Assembly (NCBI GenBank): GCA_039566865.1 | Contig: CM076945.1 | Span: 3,833,501 to 3,897,500, forward strand | DNA from: Aurelia coerulea | Lineage: Eukaryota > Cnidaria > Scyphozoa > Semaeostomeae > Ulmaridae | Reading direction: 5' to 3' | Length of the DNA: 64,000 bases | Part shown: piece after piece, positions 31,184 to 46,100 of the stretch | Position numbering within the stretch: the stretch's first letter is position 1 | Layout of the letters: each line of letters begins with the position of its first letter | Notes under the pieces: generated by a model | The model's input: only the letters and a program-made list of their open reading frames with translations | What the model was told of the DNA's origin: nothing | The model's database searches: none | Program-made: the position numbers and the translations under genes

Positions 31184-34100
31184 GTAAGTTTCTTCGTGGT
31201 AAAGGTATTTTTAATTTATGTCATGTGCCTCCAAAAAAAATATTGCCATGTACAACGCTGCCTTGAGTTTTATTGATTTTAATTTGCATTGTGCATGTCG
31301 CCCTGAATGGGCATGTGCCTAACCACAAATAGAATTGATTTTCTTATCGGTGTATGCCTCTCAGAAATATTTTCTTTATTAATATAGACTTAATTTCCTT
31401 GCCAACCGTTATTTCTAGGCCAAAAAGATATTTTTACTCCCGTTTGTTTCCTCTTTTGAAACTGAGAGGCTAATATCAGCAGTAGTCAAATAGTCAACAT
31501 AAAATATGGTACTTTCCCCAGTTTTCGCCATGAATAGGTCTGGTATGAATTGGTATGAATTGTGAAACAGGTCGACTGGATATCAAATGTGCAAAAGAGA
31601 AAAAATTACTTGCCGACTCTTTCCACCCATATGATTTGAACGTAAAAAAAGATTTGATGCAGCTTGCAAGTCCATGGAAGTCTGCCTGAAATTAAATTGC
31701 AAGTCTGCCTGAAAAACTCTATATTTTTGGAAATAGCCTCTTTAACGATACACAAACAAAGCATATTGTAAAGAAAGGCATCAGTGCAACAGTTTCGTTG
31801 AGTTTTTGGAAGATATTGAATTGATGTATTTCCGTCGAAAAAAGAGCATGCAATTCCGACGAAAAATGGTATTTAGACCCATCCAAGGCGACATTAATGA
31901 GAAGTATATAGTGAAGCAAAAAGCATCACTGCCTTAGGGATCGTCTCCAAATATTCGTATCAAATTCGTATAGGGAATTCGTAGCGTTATACGATATTGA
32001 TACGATATTTTAGAAGCCCTATACGAATTAATTCGTATACAATTCGTATGTGATTTGTATAAATTCGTATACAATTCGTATACAATTCGTATATGATTCG
32101 TATATGATTCATATATGATTCGTATAGAATTCATATATGAATCGTATACAATTCGCATAACAAATTCGTATACAATTCGTATACAAATCGTATAACAAAT
32201 CCCTATACAATTCGGGTTGTATACAATTCGCAATATCTATCTTTGAAGCATCCTATCTTCCTTCCAATCCTTCTTTCTTCCTCTTCTCCTTTTTTCCATC
32301 CTTTTTCTTTCCATCCTTTTTCACAAACTATTTCCTTTCTTTTCTTCATTCCTCCCTTCATCGTTTCCTTTCTTTTCCTTCCTTTCTTCTATCCTGTTTT
32401 CTCTCTCTCTCTCCTTCCCTTTTCTTCCTTCTGGACAAGCAAGCTTCTTGCAAAGCTGCCTCACGGCTTCAGGCACTTTTTCCACCTCTTGTTAACAATC
32501 AGATGTACAGTATTAAAAATATGTTAAAATTTGGAGACATGTTGGAAAAACTTTCAATCATTTATCCAAATGTTTGCCCTGCTGGACTTTTCAATGTTAA
32601 TTTTTCTAAATCTCTGCATCTTGCAGATGCTACCATCACCTCTGGCATCAAGTCAATTTTTAATCAGTTCATTCATTGAAAAATTTCATTGCTGTAATTC
32701 CCATTTCTAATTTTTTAGATACAATCTTCACAAAGCTAGATGCAACTCTAAAGGAAAGAATTATGATATTTGATGGAGGCATGGGAACAATGCTGCAGAG
32801 ATATCGTCTGACAGAAGAAGATTTTAGAGGTTAGGAATTTTATCATTTTTTATAGAGGATTCATTCAGGTACTGATGATATGAAATTTTTTATGATTCAA
32901 TGCTGATTTCTTGTAAAAGAAATTTGATTGCCTATTTAACTTTATCGTGCAGGTGAAGAGTTCAAAAATCATCCAAAGAAGTTGCAAGGCAATAATGACT
33001 TTCTTTGCATAACAAGACCAGACATTGTTTATGATGTGCACAGGGTATGTATAGCTTTGTTCTCAAAATATTGCTACATTATGATTGAAAGAAGGCTTAT
33101 TGCAGAAACAAATGAAAGAGATAACCAAAAGGTTTCTCCTGTACATGGTTAATAACAATTAAGATATGACACGGGGTGTCCCAAAAAAGTACTCCTTTTT
33201 TAAAAATCACCAAAAATTGATTATTAAACCTTTGATAAAATCTTCTTTTTGAGTTGCTTTGTCAAATATTATTTTGGTCATTTGATAAGAAAAGACAAAA
33301 TGCAAAAACTTTTATTGGAATGAAGGGTATGTGCAAAAAGATCAAGGGGACATCCCTGTAAAACGTGGATGAAGAAGATCATGGAATGGACAGCATAAGA
33401 GGAGCTGAAGACGTGACTTGGAGAGGAGTAACGACAAATCTTCTTCATGAAGCAGTCACTGAATGATGATGATGATGTCAAAGACCCAAAAATATTGGTA
33501 GATCGTAAAATGTTTGCTTTCGATACAGCAAGGGAGAAAAATTACATGTTAAAAAACCTTGTTTTAAGCTATAGTTTTTAAGCAAATACTCTATCTGGCC
33601 TTAGATAAAAATTTTCAGACTTTTTATCATCATTGAAGTCTCCAATGATATAGTGCGCATTTATTTCTGTCATTTATGACTGAACTAGAAGTTTTGCATG
33701 CACAAAAAAGTAGATCTGTCAATCATCAGTGCTTTTTTGCAGTGTGATTTCAAAACCAAGTAGCCCTAAAAAGAGCCAACTTTGCTAATTTCTAAACCAA
33801 TCACAAGATCAGCAGCTGTCTTAGAAAATAATTTGGTCCTTGATCTATTTGATAAAAAAAGAAAATTGAAGATTGGCCGTGTAATAAAATTTTGGTAATT
33901 TTTCAAATGGGAGTACTTTTTTGGGACACCGGGTAGACTTTAGATTTGTTAAACAATTCTATGCCATTATACTAGAACAGCACAATAGATTATGGCAGGG
34001 AGTTTTCGAGACCTGATGATCTCCGGAAGAAGCTCTAGTAGCAGAGGTGGAAAGAGTGCATGAAGCCGCGAAGCAGCTTCGCAGGAAGCTTTTTTGTCTG

Positions 34101-37100
34101 GAAGGAAGAAAAGGGAGGAAAGAGAGAAAGCGGAATAGAAGGAAGGAAAAGAAAAAACGACAAAGGGAGGGAAGAAGAAATTAAAGGGAAAAAGTAAGAA
34201 AAAGGAGAGGAGAAATAACAAAGGATGGGAAAAAGATCGGACGACAAGGAAAACAAAGGTTGCAAATATGAAGAGAACAGGAAAGAATAAATGAAGGAAA
34301 GAATAAAAGAAAATCATTGCTTGGATGTTTTCATTTACAGTTTTGTGATCCAAGGAAGCTTTTAAGAGTAATTCCAGTTCCTAGTGGCTTATCAACTACA
34401 CGGTACACAGTATTGCAATTTAACTCAAATCCGGGACTACAGAAAATTGATAAAACAATGGAAGGAAGAGTTCTGGTTTGACTTTCCTTCGCAAGGAGGC
34501 AAATATTTTTTCCAGCACTGTCTAGTAGGATCACATTAACATTTCCAGTTGATTGTAGCCCAATCATCTGTGACATTATGCACTTGCAATATATTCTGAG
34601 TTATTAGCAATTTTGTCATATAGATTTGCCCAATCCTTCAAACACAAGTAGGGTAACTTGACCAGCATGCAGAAATGATTTAATTTGACGAGAATAGGAT
34701 TAAACAACAAAAGTTTCTTGAAAAGTTAGTGCTCAAAGATTGTGACAAACATTTGGTTGGGATGCTTTCATTTACATCATTAAGATACTGCTCTTATTCA
34801 GCTCTTTTGATATACTTCTTAATTTACCATTGAAAAGTGTCTTCAAGCATTTCCTGCTTACCAATTTTCATGCTTTCATCTAGGCATACTTTGAAGCTGG
34901 AGCAGATTTTGTTGAAACAAACACATTCAGTGGAACATCCATTGCACAATCTGATTATGGACTTGAGAATATTGTAAGTATATACCAGGTGCACCAAAAT
35001 AAACTATGCATGTTTGACAGTTCGCAATAAGTCGTACACTGGATCGACTTTGAAGATTCATAACTTAATCTTTAGCAAAAAGCCTGACTTAGATTCTAGG
35101 ATTATTTGCAATTTTTTCATTTGTTTTCAGTTTTTAGAGCGAGACGCAAGTTTCTTAAAAGTTTTTGTTCTCGAAAACACTGAAAATAATGATAAGAAAA
35201 TGTTGATCAAATTTTCTAAAGAATCAACATGAATGGACAAAGAGAAAGAACTTACTCGTGGTGATTTGGGATCTAGAAATCAATTAATTAATTGATACAA
35301 TTAATCGATTTCTAAATTCCAAATCACCACGAAAAGTCTTTTCTTTGTCCATTTGGTCCAGTGTACGATTTATTGTGGCATGCCAAACGTGCATAGTTTA
35401 TTTTGGTGCATCCGGTAGATACTTTCTACCTTCAAATTTATTCATTCATTCATCACTGCAAGCATCTTCGGACCTGACGACGCTGGTATTGTGGCCTTTC
35501 CTTTTTCAAATTATATAGATACTGTTACCTTATTGAGACTTATTAGAGCGTTTCAGACAGGAAATCATCCTGTACTTACCTAATTGATAATCCAGAGTTT
35601 TCTGTTGTGTCACTGCTGTTTTTCCGAATATCATTCCGTGTCTATATCTATGTGTCTTTGATTTACTTATTGTTATTTGGTTACTTTTTTCTGCCCCTTG
35701 TTCTGAGAATTTTTAGAGTTTTGAGAAGACATTGTCATTCAATCATTTGCTTCAGTTACTTTCAATATTGATATTATTTCAATAAGCGCTCTGACTTGGA
35801 GGCTTAACTTTGATTTATGCTTTGTTATTTGGTTTCTTTCCATTGTGCTGAGAATTTTTAGAGTTTTGAGAAGACATTACATTCAATAGTTTGTTACATT
35901 TACTTTCAACATTGATATTTATTTCGATGTGCTCTCTGACTTAGAGGCTTAACTTTGATTTATGCTTTGTTATTTGGTTTTCTTTCCATTGTGCTGAGAA
36001 GTTTTAGAGTCTTGACAAGACATTGTCATTCAATCATTTGCTTCAGTTACTTTCAATATTGATATTATTTCAATAAGCTCTCTGACTTGGAGGCTTAACT
36101 TTGATTTATGCTTTGTTATTTGGTTTTCTTTCCATTGTGCTGAGAAGTTTTAGAGTCTTGACAAGACATTGTCATTCAATCATTTGCTTCAGTTACTTTC
36201 AATATTGATATTATTTCAATGTGCTCTCTGACTTGGAGGCTTAACTTTGATTTATGCTTTGTTATTTGGTTTTCTTTCCATTGTGCTGAGAAGTTTTAGA
36301 GTTTTGACAAGACATTACATTCAATAATTTGTTACATTTACTTCAACATTGATAATTATTTCAATGTGCTCTCTGACTTAGAGGCTTAACTTTGATTTAT
36401 GCTTTGTTATTTGGTTTTCTTTCCATTGTGCTGAGAAGTTTTAGAGTTTTGACAAGACATTACATTCAATAATTTGTTACATTTACTTCAACATTGATGT
36501 TATTTCAATGTGCTCTCTGACTTGGAGGCTTAATTCATTTCTAGGTATACAGAATTAACAAAACTGCTGCAGAATTAGCAAGAAAAGCTGCAGATGACAC
36601 ATCAAGACCAGGTTTTTATTCTTCAATTATTTCCCTAGCATAAGTTCCAAATCTTTAAAAAGGCTGGTGTAAAATTCAGTGACCTATTTCTTTGAACTGA
36701 ATGACTTTGAAGAAACTTTAGCTAATTCTCTATAATTCTACCGTTGGACTTTTCTGAATTTTCCAACAGTTTCAGAATTAGAGTGTTTTTCTTCTTTTTC
36801 ACAAATTCAAGAAAAATTTTCAAAAAAACTTAAATCTATCGTAATATCTTAACTGTTTGACGCAACATGAAATAATTTCGGAGAAAACCATAGTTTATGA
36901 AGGTCTACAATATGGTATAAAGCAAAAGTCTGTCACTCATCTGGTTTATGATTTAGAAATTTGATGATGTCACATCTTTAAATGACTTGAAATGTAAAGA
37001 TACGCTGTAATTTCGTAAAATATTCAAATTTCTGGAAAGCCCAACGGTAGAATTATAGATAAGTACCTAAAGTTTCTTTCAAGCCATTCAATCAGAAGAA

Positions 37101-40100
37101 ATAGGTTACTGAATTTTACACCCACCTTTTTATGCCGAGTTAAAGATTTGGAACCTATGCTGGTTTGTACTTCAATGATTTCCCACAAACTACAAACATT
37201 AACCAAACATGCTTGAGAAGAGGCAATGCATTCAGTGCGTTTTTGTCTCATATGCTCAATAGTTTTGTGCTAAAACATATACATGGTGTTTGAGAAAAAG
37301 CACAACCTAATTTCATTCCAGATTCTTCAGGAAATGATAAGATTTTAATCAATTGGAAGCATACCATCTGAAAACACGATCTACTTTCTTTCCAATGATA
37401 TGCTGGTTCGTTGGATTAATTGAATGTTTTATTACTTAATTGACCTTTTTGTAAGTATAGCCTGTTTCCAATGCTGGTAAGTAATAGGGCATTTAAATAG
37501 ACAAAAATCCATCTTTGCGAGAGCAAATTTCTTCATTCTTGATAAATGCATCCCATGAACGTAAATTTGTCTTTTTTCTACCTTAAGGTATCACCTCAAG
37601 TGCTTCTAGGCCTAAAATATTTTCAAAATCTGTCCCGTAATCTTTACCGTAAAATGGTGTCGATTTTGCTCTTGTAGCATGCTGCATTTGAAATTGGCCA
37701 TACTTATTAAAATATCAATTAAATGAACAATAATTCCATTCATGTATCCAAGCTGCATATTATTAGAAAGAAGAATGATTGTACTTTCAGATAGTACACA
37801 TTACAGTACATCTCCTCAAATTTTATCAATTTTTAAAGATTTTCAATTATAGTTGCATCACATTTTTTCTGAAACTCCATGCAGTCTAGATGTTCAATTT
37901 TGTTCTATTTTGTTCTATTCTATTATTGTTGTCTATTGCTATTCATCAATTCCTTCAAAACAATTCTTATGAGTAGCTTTATTTCAGGGAAAGAAAAATT
38001 TGTTGCTGGTGCTATGGGACCAACTAACAGAACATTATCAATCTCTCCATCAGTTGAAAAACCAGGCTACAGAAACATCAGTATGTATTCATTTCAAAGT
38101 AATTCTACTTTTATCAACGGGCTGCATTCTACACTTCTGGCCTTGCACACATTAACATGAAGAATTTTCAAGAATGCTTCATATTATGATAAGAATTCTT
38201 GATATTACAAGATAGGTCTTGTGCACAATAGCTTTCCTGTATAAGAATTCTTGAACCATATGAATGACTGTAAATCTTTATGAACAAGAATTCTTAAGAA
38301 ATTAACAATGTTCTTAAGATTCTTATGCAGGAAGCTATGTCAATGTGCGCAAGGTCTGTATGTAATATCACATTCATTTGTAATTTGTATGATCTTTACT
38401 TTGTCAATTAAAACCGTATATCAAATAATTTCCAAAAACTCTACAGATGAGACAGTTTTCAAATATATCCATTTCATTTTGATATGGCTTTTCAAATATC
38501 GTACAAATTATGCCTATTATTAAACACTGGCATGAACATATTTGCTAGTAATTTTCTGGTGTAATCTTTGTTGGCTCAAAATTACCCTGAGTGCTAGCTC
38601 TCATGAGTTTCCCCCAATTTTAATTTGGGGCCCTGGTACTCAGAGGAGCTCATTATTTGAATTTCCCATTGTTATTTAATTTACACCCTTCCTAGGCAAG
38701 ACAGCAGAGCCTCGTTACTCTTTGCTGCTTCAGAATTGCTTCATAATTACGTTAATAGTCTGGATTTAGTTGAATGATAATAATAATAATAATAACAATG
38801 TTTATACAGGGTAACCTCTTCAACACGCTAAGTGCTGTTATCAATGAGGGCCCTGTATCTAAAAAATACGATATAAGAGGTTACAATGATATGATACAAG
38901 AAAGAAATATTGTAGTTAGGTAAAACTGTTCACTTTCAGAAGCATAAATTTATTTCTTAGTTGTCCAAATAAAATTGTTTTAGCTTATCTTTAAAAAGAA
39001 GGAATGAGTCCAATTGGCGAAGGTTGCTTGGAAGTTCGTTGTACATCTTGGGACCTTGAAACCAAAAACCGTTTTTGCCTGATTCCGTTTTAACTCTAGG
39101 CATTCGAGCTGCATATTTATTGTGTTGGGTGTTCTGATTATGATCCAAGGGTTCCAGACTTGTGTTCATAAGCTCTATAGATGTTCTCTTTAGGCATTTA
39201 AAGACCAATTGACAAGCCTTGTATTTCTTGTTGTTTTCGATCGACATAAATTTGCAATCTTTCTGCTGTTTACACTGTATCTTATTTTTTACTGACATCA
39301 GCTTATGATCAACTCGTGGAAGCATATACAGAACAAGCAAGGGGACTATTGGATGGTGGGGCAGATGTGCTTCTTGTTGAAACAATATTTGATACTGCAA
39401 ACTCTAAGGTATGTACTGGCATGCAATGTTGTTCTCTTTTTAAAGATTATCGCTGTGATATTGAATTTATATTGAAACTCGTTTCTAGATGAGCAGTTTT
39501 CTGGGAGGAAAGGGGAGACACGCTATCAACTTTTCAGAATTTTTTTATTTCAAGCTTTGACTTCCCGCAAAAGATTGCTTTGTTGTGCATGTTTGTTTAT
39601 ATCTGTAGTAAACTCCATCTTTGCCATTTGTTACTTAGTTTTTGTTTCCTGGTAGTCACCAAGTTTGATATAAATTTTGGTCGTTCAACTTCAACATCCC
39701 AACCCTACTTCTTCGTTTTTTGTTTACTTTAATTAACTCTAAGCTATAGCAACTTTCTTTTTTGTTTTTCAGGCAGCGCTGTTTGCCATTGAAACTCTTT
39801 TTGAAACAGAATACCAAAGAGTGCCAGTTTTCGTAAGTATGCTAGTTTTACATCACTTTATTATTGATTATACTTTACGATTTCTGTGTGAACTGTTTGA
39901 TATTCCTACAAGTAACAAGTACAAGTTTTCAAGTAGTGTAACCAATAGTAGTTTTATAGATATTCTGCACTAGCCTGGTTTAGTTTAATCCTGCTCGTAA
40001 CCTGGCTTAATATGAAATGAGTGGTTTAAAAATTGCTCAGTGTCATCTTAATACATTATAAGGCAGTTGAATTCCGATCAGTCAAGTTTCCCATGGGTTT

Positions 40101-43100
40101 TGGCAAACAACTGTGATACATTGAATCCAAAATGAATTTAATTCAAGGAATTTTACAACGTCGCCCTCTCCCATTCATAGGTTTCCGGAACAATTGTGGA
40201 CAAAAGTGGAAGAACATTGTCTGGACAAACAACGGAAGCATTTCTTGTCAGTGTCAGTCATGCCAAGCCAATGTGGTAAGTTCTTTTTACAAACAGATAT
40301 GTTTTGGATTAAGGGTTGCACTTCACGCCAGCTTTAAGAAAGTCTTACCTTTGAGAACTTGTAAGTTTGAATCTTGTTTGGCTTTCAAAGTTGTTCTAGA
40401 AGTTTTCTTTGTGTCGCAATGTTCCCTGAAGGCTGTTATGCAGCAGTGCTACGTTATCATTAAGAAGAAGTAATGCTACGTAAATAGCTTTCGTTAACAG
40501 CCCAGGTATCGTTCAAGTAGGTATAACAATAAATTTTAACTGCAGCAAAATGAATCATGTTCCTCAAGGTAATTATTTCAAATCCTTAGCAAGATGTTAT
40601 CTAAGGCAGTAAGTAGTTTTTAAACATATGATACTATAACATACAAGAGCCTTCAAAGATCGCTGGTTGACGAGTAACTGCTTGCACGGAGTCTTCCTTC
40701 GGGATAAGAAGACCAGCTGTCTTAACGTTTTAATTACTTTATCTTACAGTCTTGGCCTGAACTGTGCCCTTGGGGCAACTGAAATGAGACCGTTTATAGA
40801 AAATGTTGGTTTGAACTTCAGTGCATACGTATTATGCTATCCAAATGCAGGTACGTTTTTAAGAAACTTCATTTATGCTGCAATATCTCCCAATAGTACT
40901 TATGTCTTTTTCCTTTAATCTTCGTCCTGTATTGGACCAAGGTGCTGTGAGCTAGCTGGTTTTGATTCATTTGAAAATAGTAATTTTTGCAACGGAAGAT
41001 GTCAAACTATGTTCTATTTTAGATGACTCATTTACTCCCTAATTATGTGTACATTTTGCCTATTTTTCTGCAGGACTGCCAAACACTTTTGGAGAATATG
41101 ATGAAACACCAGAAATGATGGCACATACATTAGAGGTGCGTACGGCAACTTTTTTCCATGGATAATAAATTAAAACTAATTAATCGAAATACATTTTTAC
41201 TGTACCACTCTTGGTGTAAGAAGACACAAGGTCATCTGGCCTACACCAAGAGCGGTACTCACTATTTACAAATACAACTTCAAGACTAAAAAAAAGATAC
41301 AGCAATGCAAGGGACAAATACAAAACAAGAAAGCAACACACAAATAGTCAAAAGAAAAGAAGGGGATTGGCAGTTCCACACCAAACCATGCAATGGGTCT
41401 AACCCTTTTATATCGTACGGCAACTGGCATTTGTTGTAGAACTTTCTTCCGAGCGACTTATTCCAGGTTGAAGTAATTAATTCCTTGTATGAAATGACTG
41501 AGATTGATATTTGCGAGGCCGATAGTTTACGTTTGTTTTGATTTCCAGCTCTCCACCAGAGTCCGATCTCGGTCATGAACGCTAAAGCCACACGATCTTT
41601 GTAATATGTCCGGAAAATATGTAACTAGAAATGTACTGCAGAGAGATTTAGATGAAAAAAAAAACTCTAAGAATATGTTCCAACACTCTAAGATCTTAGA
41701 CATCTTTGCAGTAATTCGCTTGCATGACTATTTCTTGCCATTGAAGTTCACATTTTTATCTATCATTGCGACTTGGTGCATCAATCGAATTTGTGTTCTT
41801 TTTTACAGCAATTTGCCAAGGATGGTTTACTGAATGTTGTTGGTGGTTGCTGTGGTACAACTCCTGAACATATCAAGTAAGTGGTACCAATTCATGGCAA
41901 CGATGGGAATTTTTGAGGAATAGTTGCCCCCCCCCCGTCGCTCTAATGGTGAGCTTTCCCTTGGTCAAAAGGTGCCCGGGGTGGGGGGGGGGCTATCTTG
42001 AGATTTTTGAGACACTTTAGAAAAACGTTACTTTAACAAATGTTTCCTATTCTAGAAGGTTCTTGTAATTCTATCTGGATTCATAGACATTTTATGAGGT
42101 GAGTGGACGAGGGACTTATAAAGCTTCCGTTAGGTAACTGAAGTTAAGCTCTGTCACGTGAGGTCAATATCTAGATGGGTGACCTTTCGGAGTCCTGCTC
42201 AAGCAACTCACTTCACCTTCTTCGAAAGGGACGCTAAACTAGGGGTCTCATGCGTGGATGCGGCATGCATAGTGGGCCTAAATTAGCTTTGAATAGTTAG
42301 AAATCCCCCAGTTATTTGAATAAAGTACTGAAAAAAGATCTGAATTATAGATTGGGAAAAGGTTCCGTTGATAGAATTTTTTGGTGTAGTAACCTTCAAT
42401 TTAGTGTCTTTGAAAATCAGCTTGTCTCTTTAATATTATGTAAATTTCGATGTCAGTAAAACAATACAAATAGCTGCTCGTGATAGCAGAGATATCTAGA
42501 ATGTGTGCTTCAGTTAAAGGTAATGTGTCCATGTAAGTACATCGGTTTGCGTTGGTCATGCCAATTTCACGTAATATTTCATGTGATCACTTTGGTAGAG
42601 GAGCTCACTACGTGGCAAGGAGTGATCTAAGCAGACTGATGGCTTACTTGCGGTTGCGCTTTCGGAGCTGAAATTTAATTTGCATGTGATCAGTTGAATT
42701 TTGCCAGTCACTGCGCGCTCTTTGAAGCTCTTCCTCAGCATCGTGTCAGCATATTTTGACAAGAATGTATACTCGGCTGTACTTACATGGACACGTTGCC
42801 TTGAATTTTATCATATCTTTCTTTAGGGCTATTTCTGAGGCCGTTTCAAAGTACAAGCCAAGAGAAGTTCCAGACAATATTCATGCGGATGCTATGGTTT
42901 TATCAGGTATCTGAATTTCTATTTCATTTTCATTTCTCTGTGATTAATAACCACCGAAAATCCTTTTTCCATGTCTTTGTGCCTTCATGATTCAGAAAAT
43001 TGGCACAGGTATTGTAAAACGTTAAGTGACCAACCTTTCAAAAAATTGCAAAACTTGTAGATGACCGTGCAGACTTGAAAGATCTGTTAACTTTATACTT

Positions 43101-46100
43101 GGTTGTTTTCGTAGCCAGCCAATCAGAAACGGCCAACTCTTCAATTATATTGTGTTTCAAATACCATACAGAGCCATGCGAGAATCATTTGAAGAGCTCG
43201 GGCCCCGGCTTTGGTTGATACAACGTCTAATGGTTTATTGTATTCGCCAGGTTTGGAGCCAAAATACGTAAATGCAGACAGCCTATTTCTTAACATTGGA
43301 GAAAGATGCAACGTCGCTGGATCAAGGAAATTTTGCAACCTCATAAAAGGTGGCAAGTTTGAGGTAAAAGTACTTGTTTAATAAGCACATCTAGCATGCT
43401 GAGCACAATCGAGGCATAGCTATTTTATATCTAGCCTATGTCCATGTTTTCAAAATGATCAAAATCATATTATCATACTTATAATTAATTATTTGATTGC
43501 CCCGTTTTGCCTGTGATAAAATTACTGTTAAAAGCTATAAACGTTCTCATTATTTAAAAAGTTAGCAGATCTTGAAAAAACCTGATTTGGTACCATACTC
43601 TCTGCTTAATATCTTATTTCTGCAATTTCACAGTATGCTTCAAAACCAGGTGGCTTTCAAAAACTTTTTAAAATGCTGAGATAAAAAAATTATTTCGAGA
43701 TAGACAAATTATTTCGTCCTTCATCGAAGAATAGAAAATAGAAAAATTTTCCTGAAATGAAAAAATTAAAGACTGATCTTGCAATCGAACATGTATGGCC
43801 TAGTTTAAACATAGTTTTTTTGCCGTGTCGAATCGAACCGTATTAAAAACAGCAGAATCTACCTGTGTCTAAAAATCTAATTTAAACATCGTTTTTTGCC
43901 GTGTTGGATTGAAATTGAAATGACGAAAGTAGCCATTTCTCAAAATTCCCAAGAGCAGTGGCTGATCACTCGTAGGAACCTTGGACCATGGCCTAGAATT
44001 TATTAATTAAACCCAGCAGAAATACGATGTTTAAATCAAGTCGTTTTTCTGCCGTTTGATACGACAGAGCTGGTGGACTCCTGCCGTTTTATGTATTTAG
44101 AATGGCAGGTGATTTAAACATCGTTTTTATGTCGGATTTCATGGACACTTAGAAGTTTTTAGCAGCATCTATCAAATTCGACATGGCAAAAAACGATGTT
44201 TAAACTGGGCGTTTGAGTTTTCGAGCAAGTATACATTTTTTTGGAATCCTGGTATTTTTGCTTTGAAGTTTGCTCTCTAAAGCTGTTTTATGTGACAGTG
44301 AAATCATGCATCAAATGACTTTCTTTATTGTAATCATAGGATGCTCTTGCCATTGCAAAAATGCAAGTAGAATCAGGTGCCCAAGTTTTAGACATCAACA
44401 TGGATGAAGGTATGCTTGATGGAAAGGTTTACATGAACAAATTTGTCAACTTGATTGCTTCAGAGCCGGATATTTCCAAAGTAAGTATCTTTGAAAATGT
44501 TGTTGCCCTCTCAGAATCCTTTATGGTACACCAGCAGTTAATCTCCGCACTATACTTTTTCGTTTAAGTGCTTGCTCCAATGGAACAGAGTTACGTCAAG
44601 TTTATTCAGTCCCCAGTGTGCGGTCTGACAACCTTAGCGAGTATAGCATGCAGTGATGGTGATGGGAAATCCTCTTTTGAACAGTTTGTTCTTCTGAGGT
44701 CGCGTTGAAAGGGGTTTGCAGAACGCATGCAGTATGCCGTGCACCTAAATGCTTGTTTTTTATATTCATCTAAAATGTTACAATTTATGCTACAACCTAC
44801 TGTACTATACTATACAACTATACAACACTACAAGGGTGGTCACCACAGGGAGCAACAGGCAATGACTACCCCATGGTAATAACATAAAGAAACATCCAAC
44901 TTAATTACAACTAAATATACAATTACAAGGAGCTACATATAAATGATTACTACTGGTAAATAATGAGGCCTGTTTCACGTTGGATGCCAGGCCAGCATAA
45001 GCGCATGATGCCGAGCAACAGTGACCCCGGCCGGAGGAACGACAACGACAGCAGTTGCTGCCACCACTGCTTCCCATCCAGATGCTTGTTTCCGCGTAAA
45101 TAAACTTTTGAGTGAATTGTCCGAATTGTTCAGTTGCTAGAATTTCTTTTGAATTTATATTCAACAATGCCCTCCGGTTCATCACCGTTCTTCCCTCCGA
45201 TTCATAGTAAACTGCGTTCTCCTTCTGATGCTCCAATTTCAACAGGCTAATTCATCAACAATAAGATTAGGAGATCAAATGAAAATTCAAAAATATATCC
45301 ATCCCGTTCTGCGTACAGGTACACACCTCAGACAAATGTTGGTCCAAAATTTGATTTCAGAGTCAAAGCCTAGTGAATTCGAATTTTCTTCATCACCATG
45401 ATTTCAACGTAAAAGTGTAGATAGGAAAGTGAGATACGTTCCTAAATCAAACTTTGTCTGCAGAACAAGATTCTGGACTCGGAATGAAACATTCACAATC
45501 ATAGAAAAGATCCCTTTCTGCACTTATTATGAAAAATTGGATCAATTAAAGTGGAAAACAGGCTTATGAAAATAAAGGTGTTACTTGTTTGGCAATACGA
45601 TGGAAGGAACAACAACTGAACAAAACAGACGCATTCAGCGAAAGCTACTTTACGATACCTGTTGCAATGTGACAGAAGACTATCAACTTGTGCGCATGAT
45701 CTCTTATCAACGTCGAACTGGTACCCGCACCAAATTATGAATCTTTTTTGCTTTTAACCCGCGCAAATCATCGGCTCAGTGGTCTAATGGTATGATTCTC
45801 GCTTTGGGTGCGAGAGGCTCCGGGTTCGATTCCCGGCTGAGCCCCTTTTTGCATTTTGCGACCTTTGTTTGGTGCATTGTCTCAAAAATTTGTGAACCAA
45901 TAACGCAATCTGACCGATATAGCTTTAGCTCCTGCATCTAGTGAAGGTGGAGTTGAAGTTGCAGTTTTTAGCGCCAAGCGCTGGGATCACAGAAGTAGCT
46001 AAGAGCTAATCGAGTATGCGACCCCTTGTCATGACGCTCAAGTGGTGGGGCTATACCTGGTATCGAACCCTATCCCTCTGACTGTTTTGGCTGCACAGTC

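Larger units (their letters stand above)
31184..32718 (+). other. MTR intron 1
   Basis: Contains the ATTCGTATAC array (31940-32230) and a pyrimidine-tract repeat (32243-32480). No other feature seen. Confidence 0.6.

Noticed and set aside
35657..36533. CRISPR-like array
   Set aside because: Units are directly adjacent 145-bp repeats with no short repeat/unique spacer alternation, in an animal gene intron.
42115..42200. Functional 5S rRNA gene
   Set aside because: Only the internal promoter half resembles 5S; the outer helix partners are missing.
44901..45242. 113-codon minus-strand open frame in MTR intron 15
   Set aside because: No recognisable domain, no supporting splice context; left as chance.
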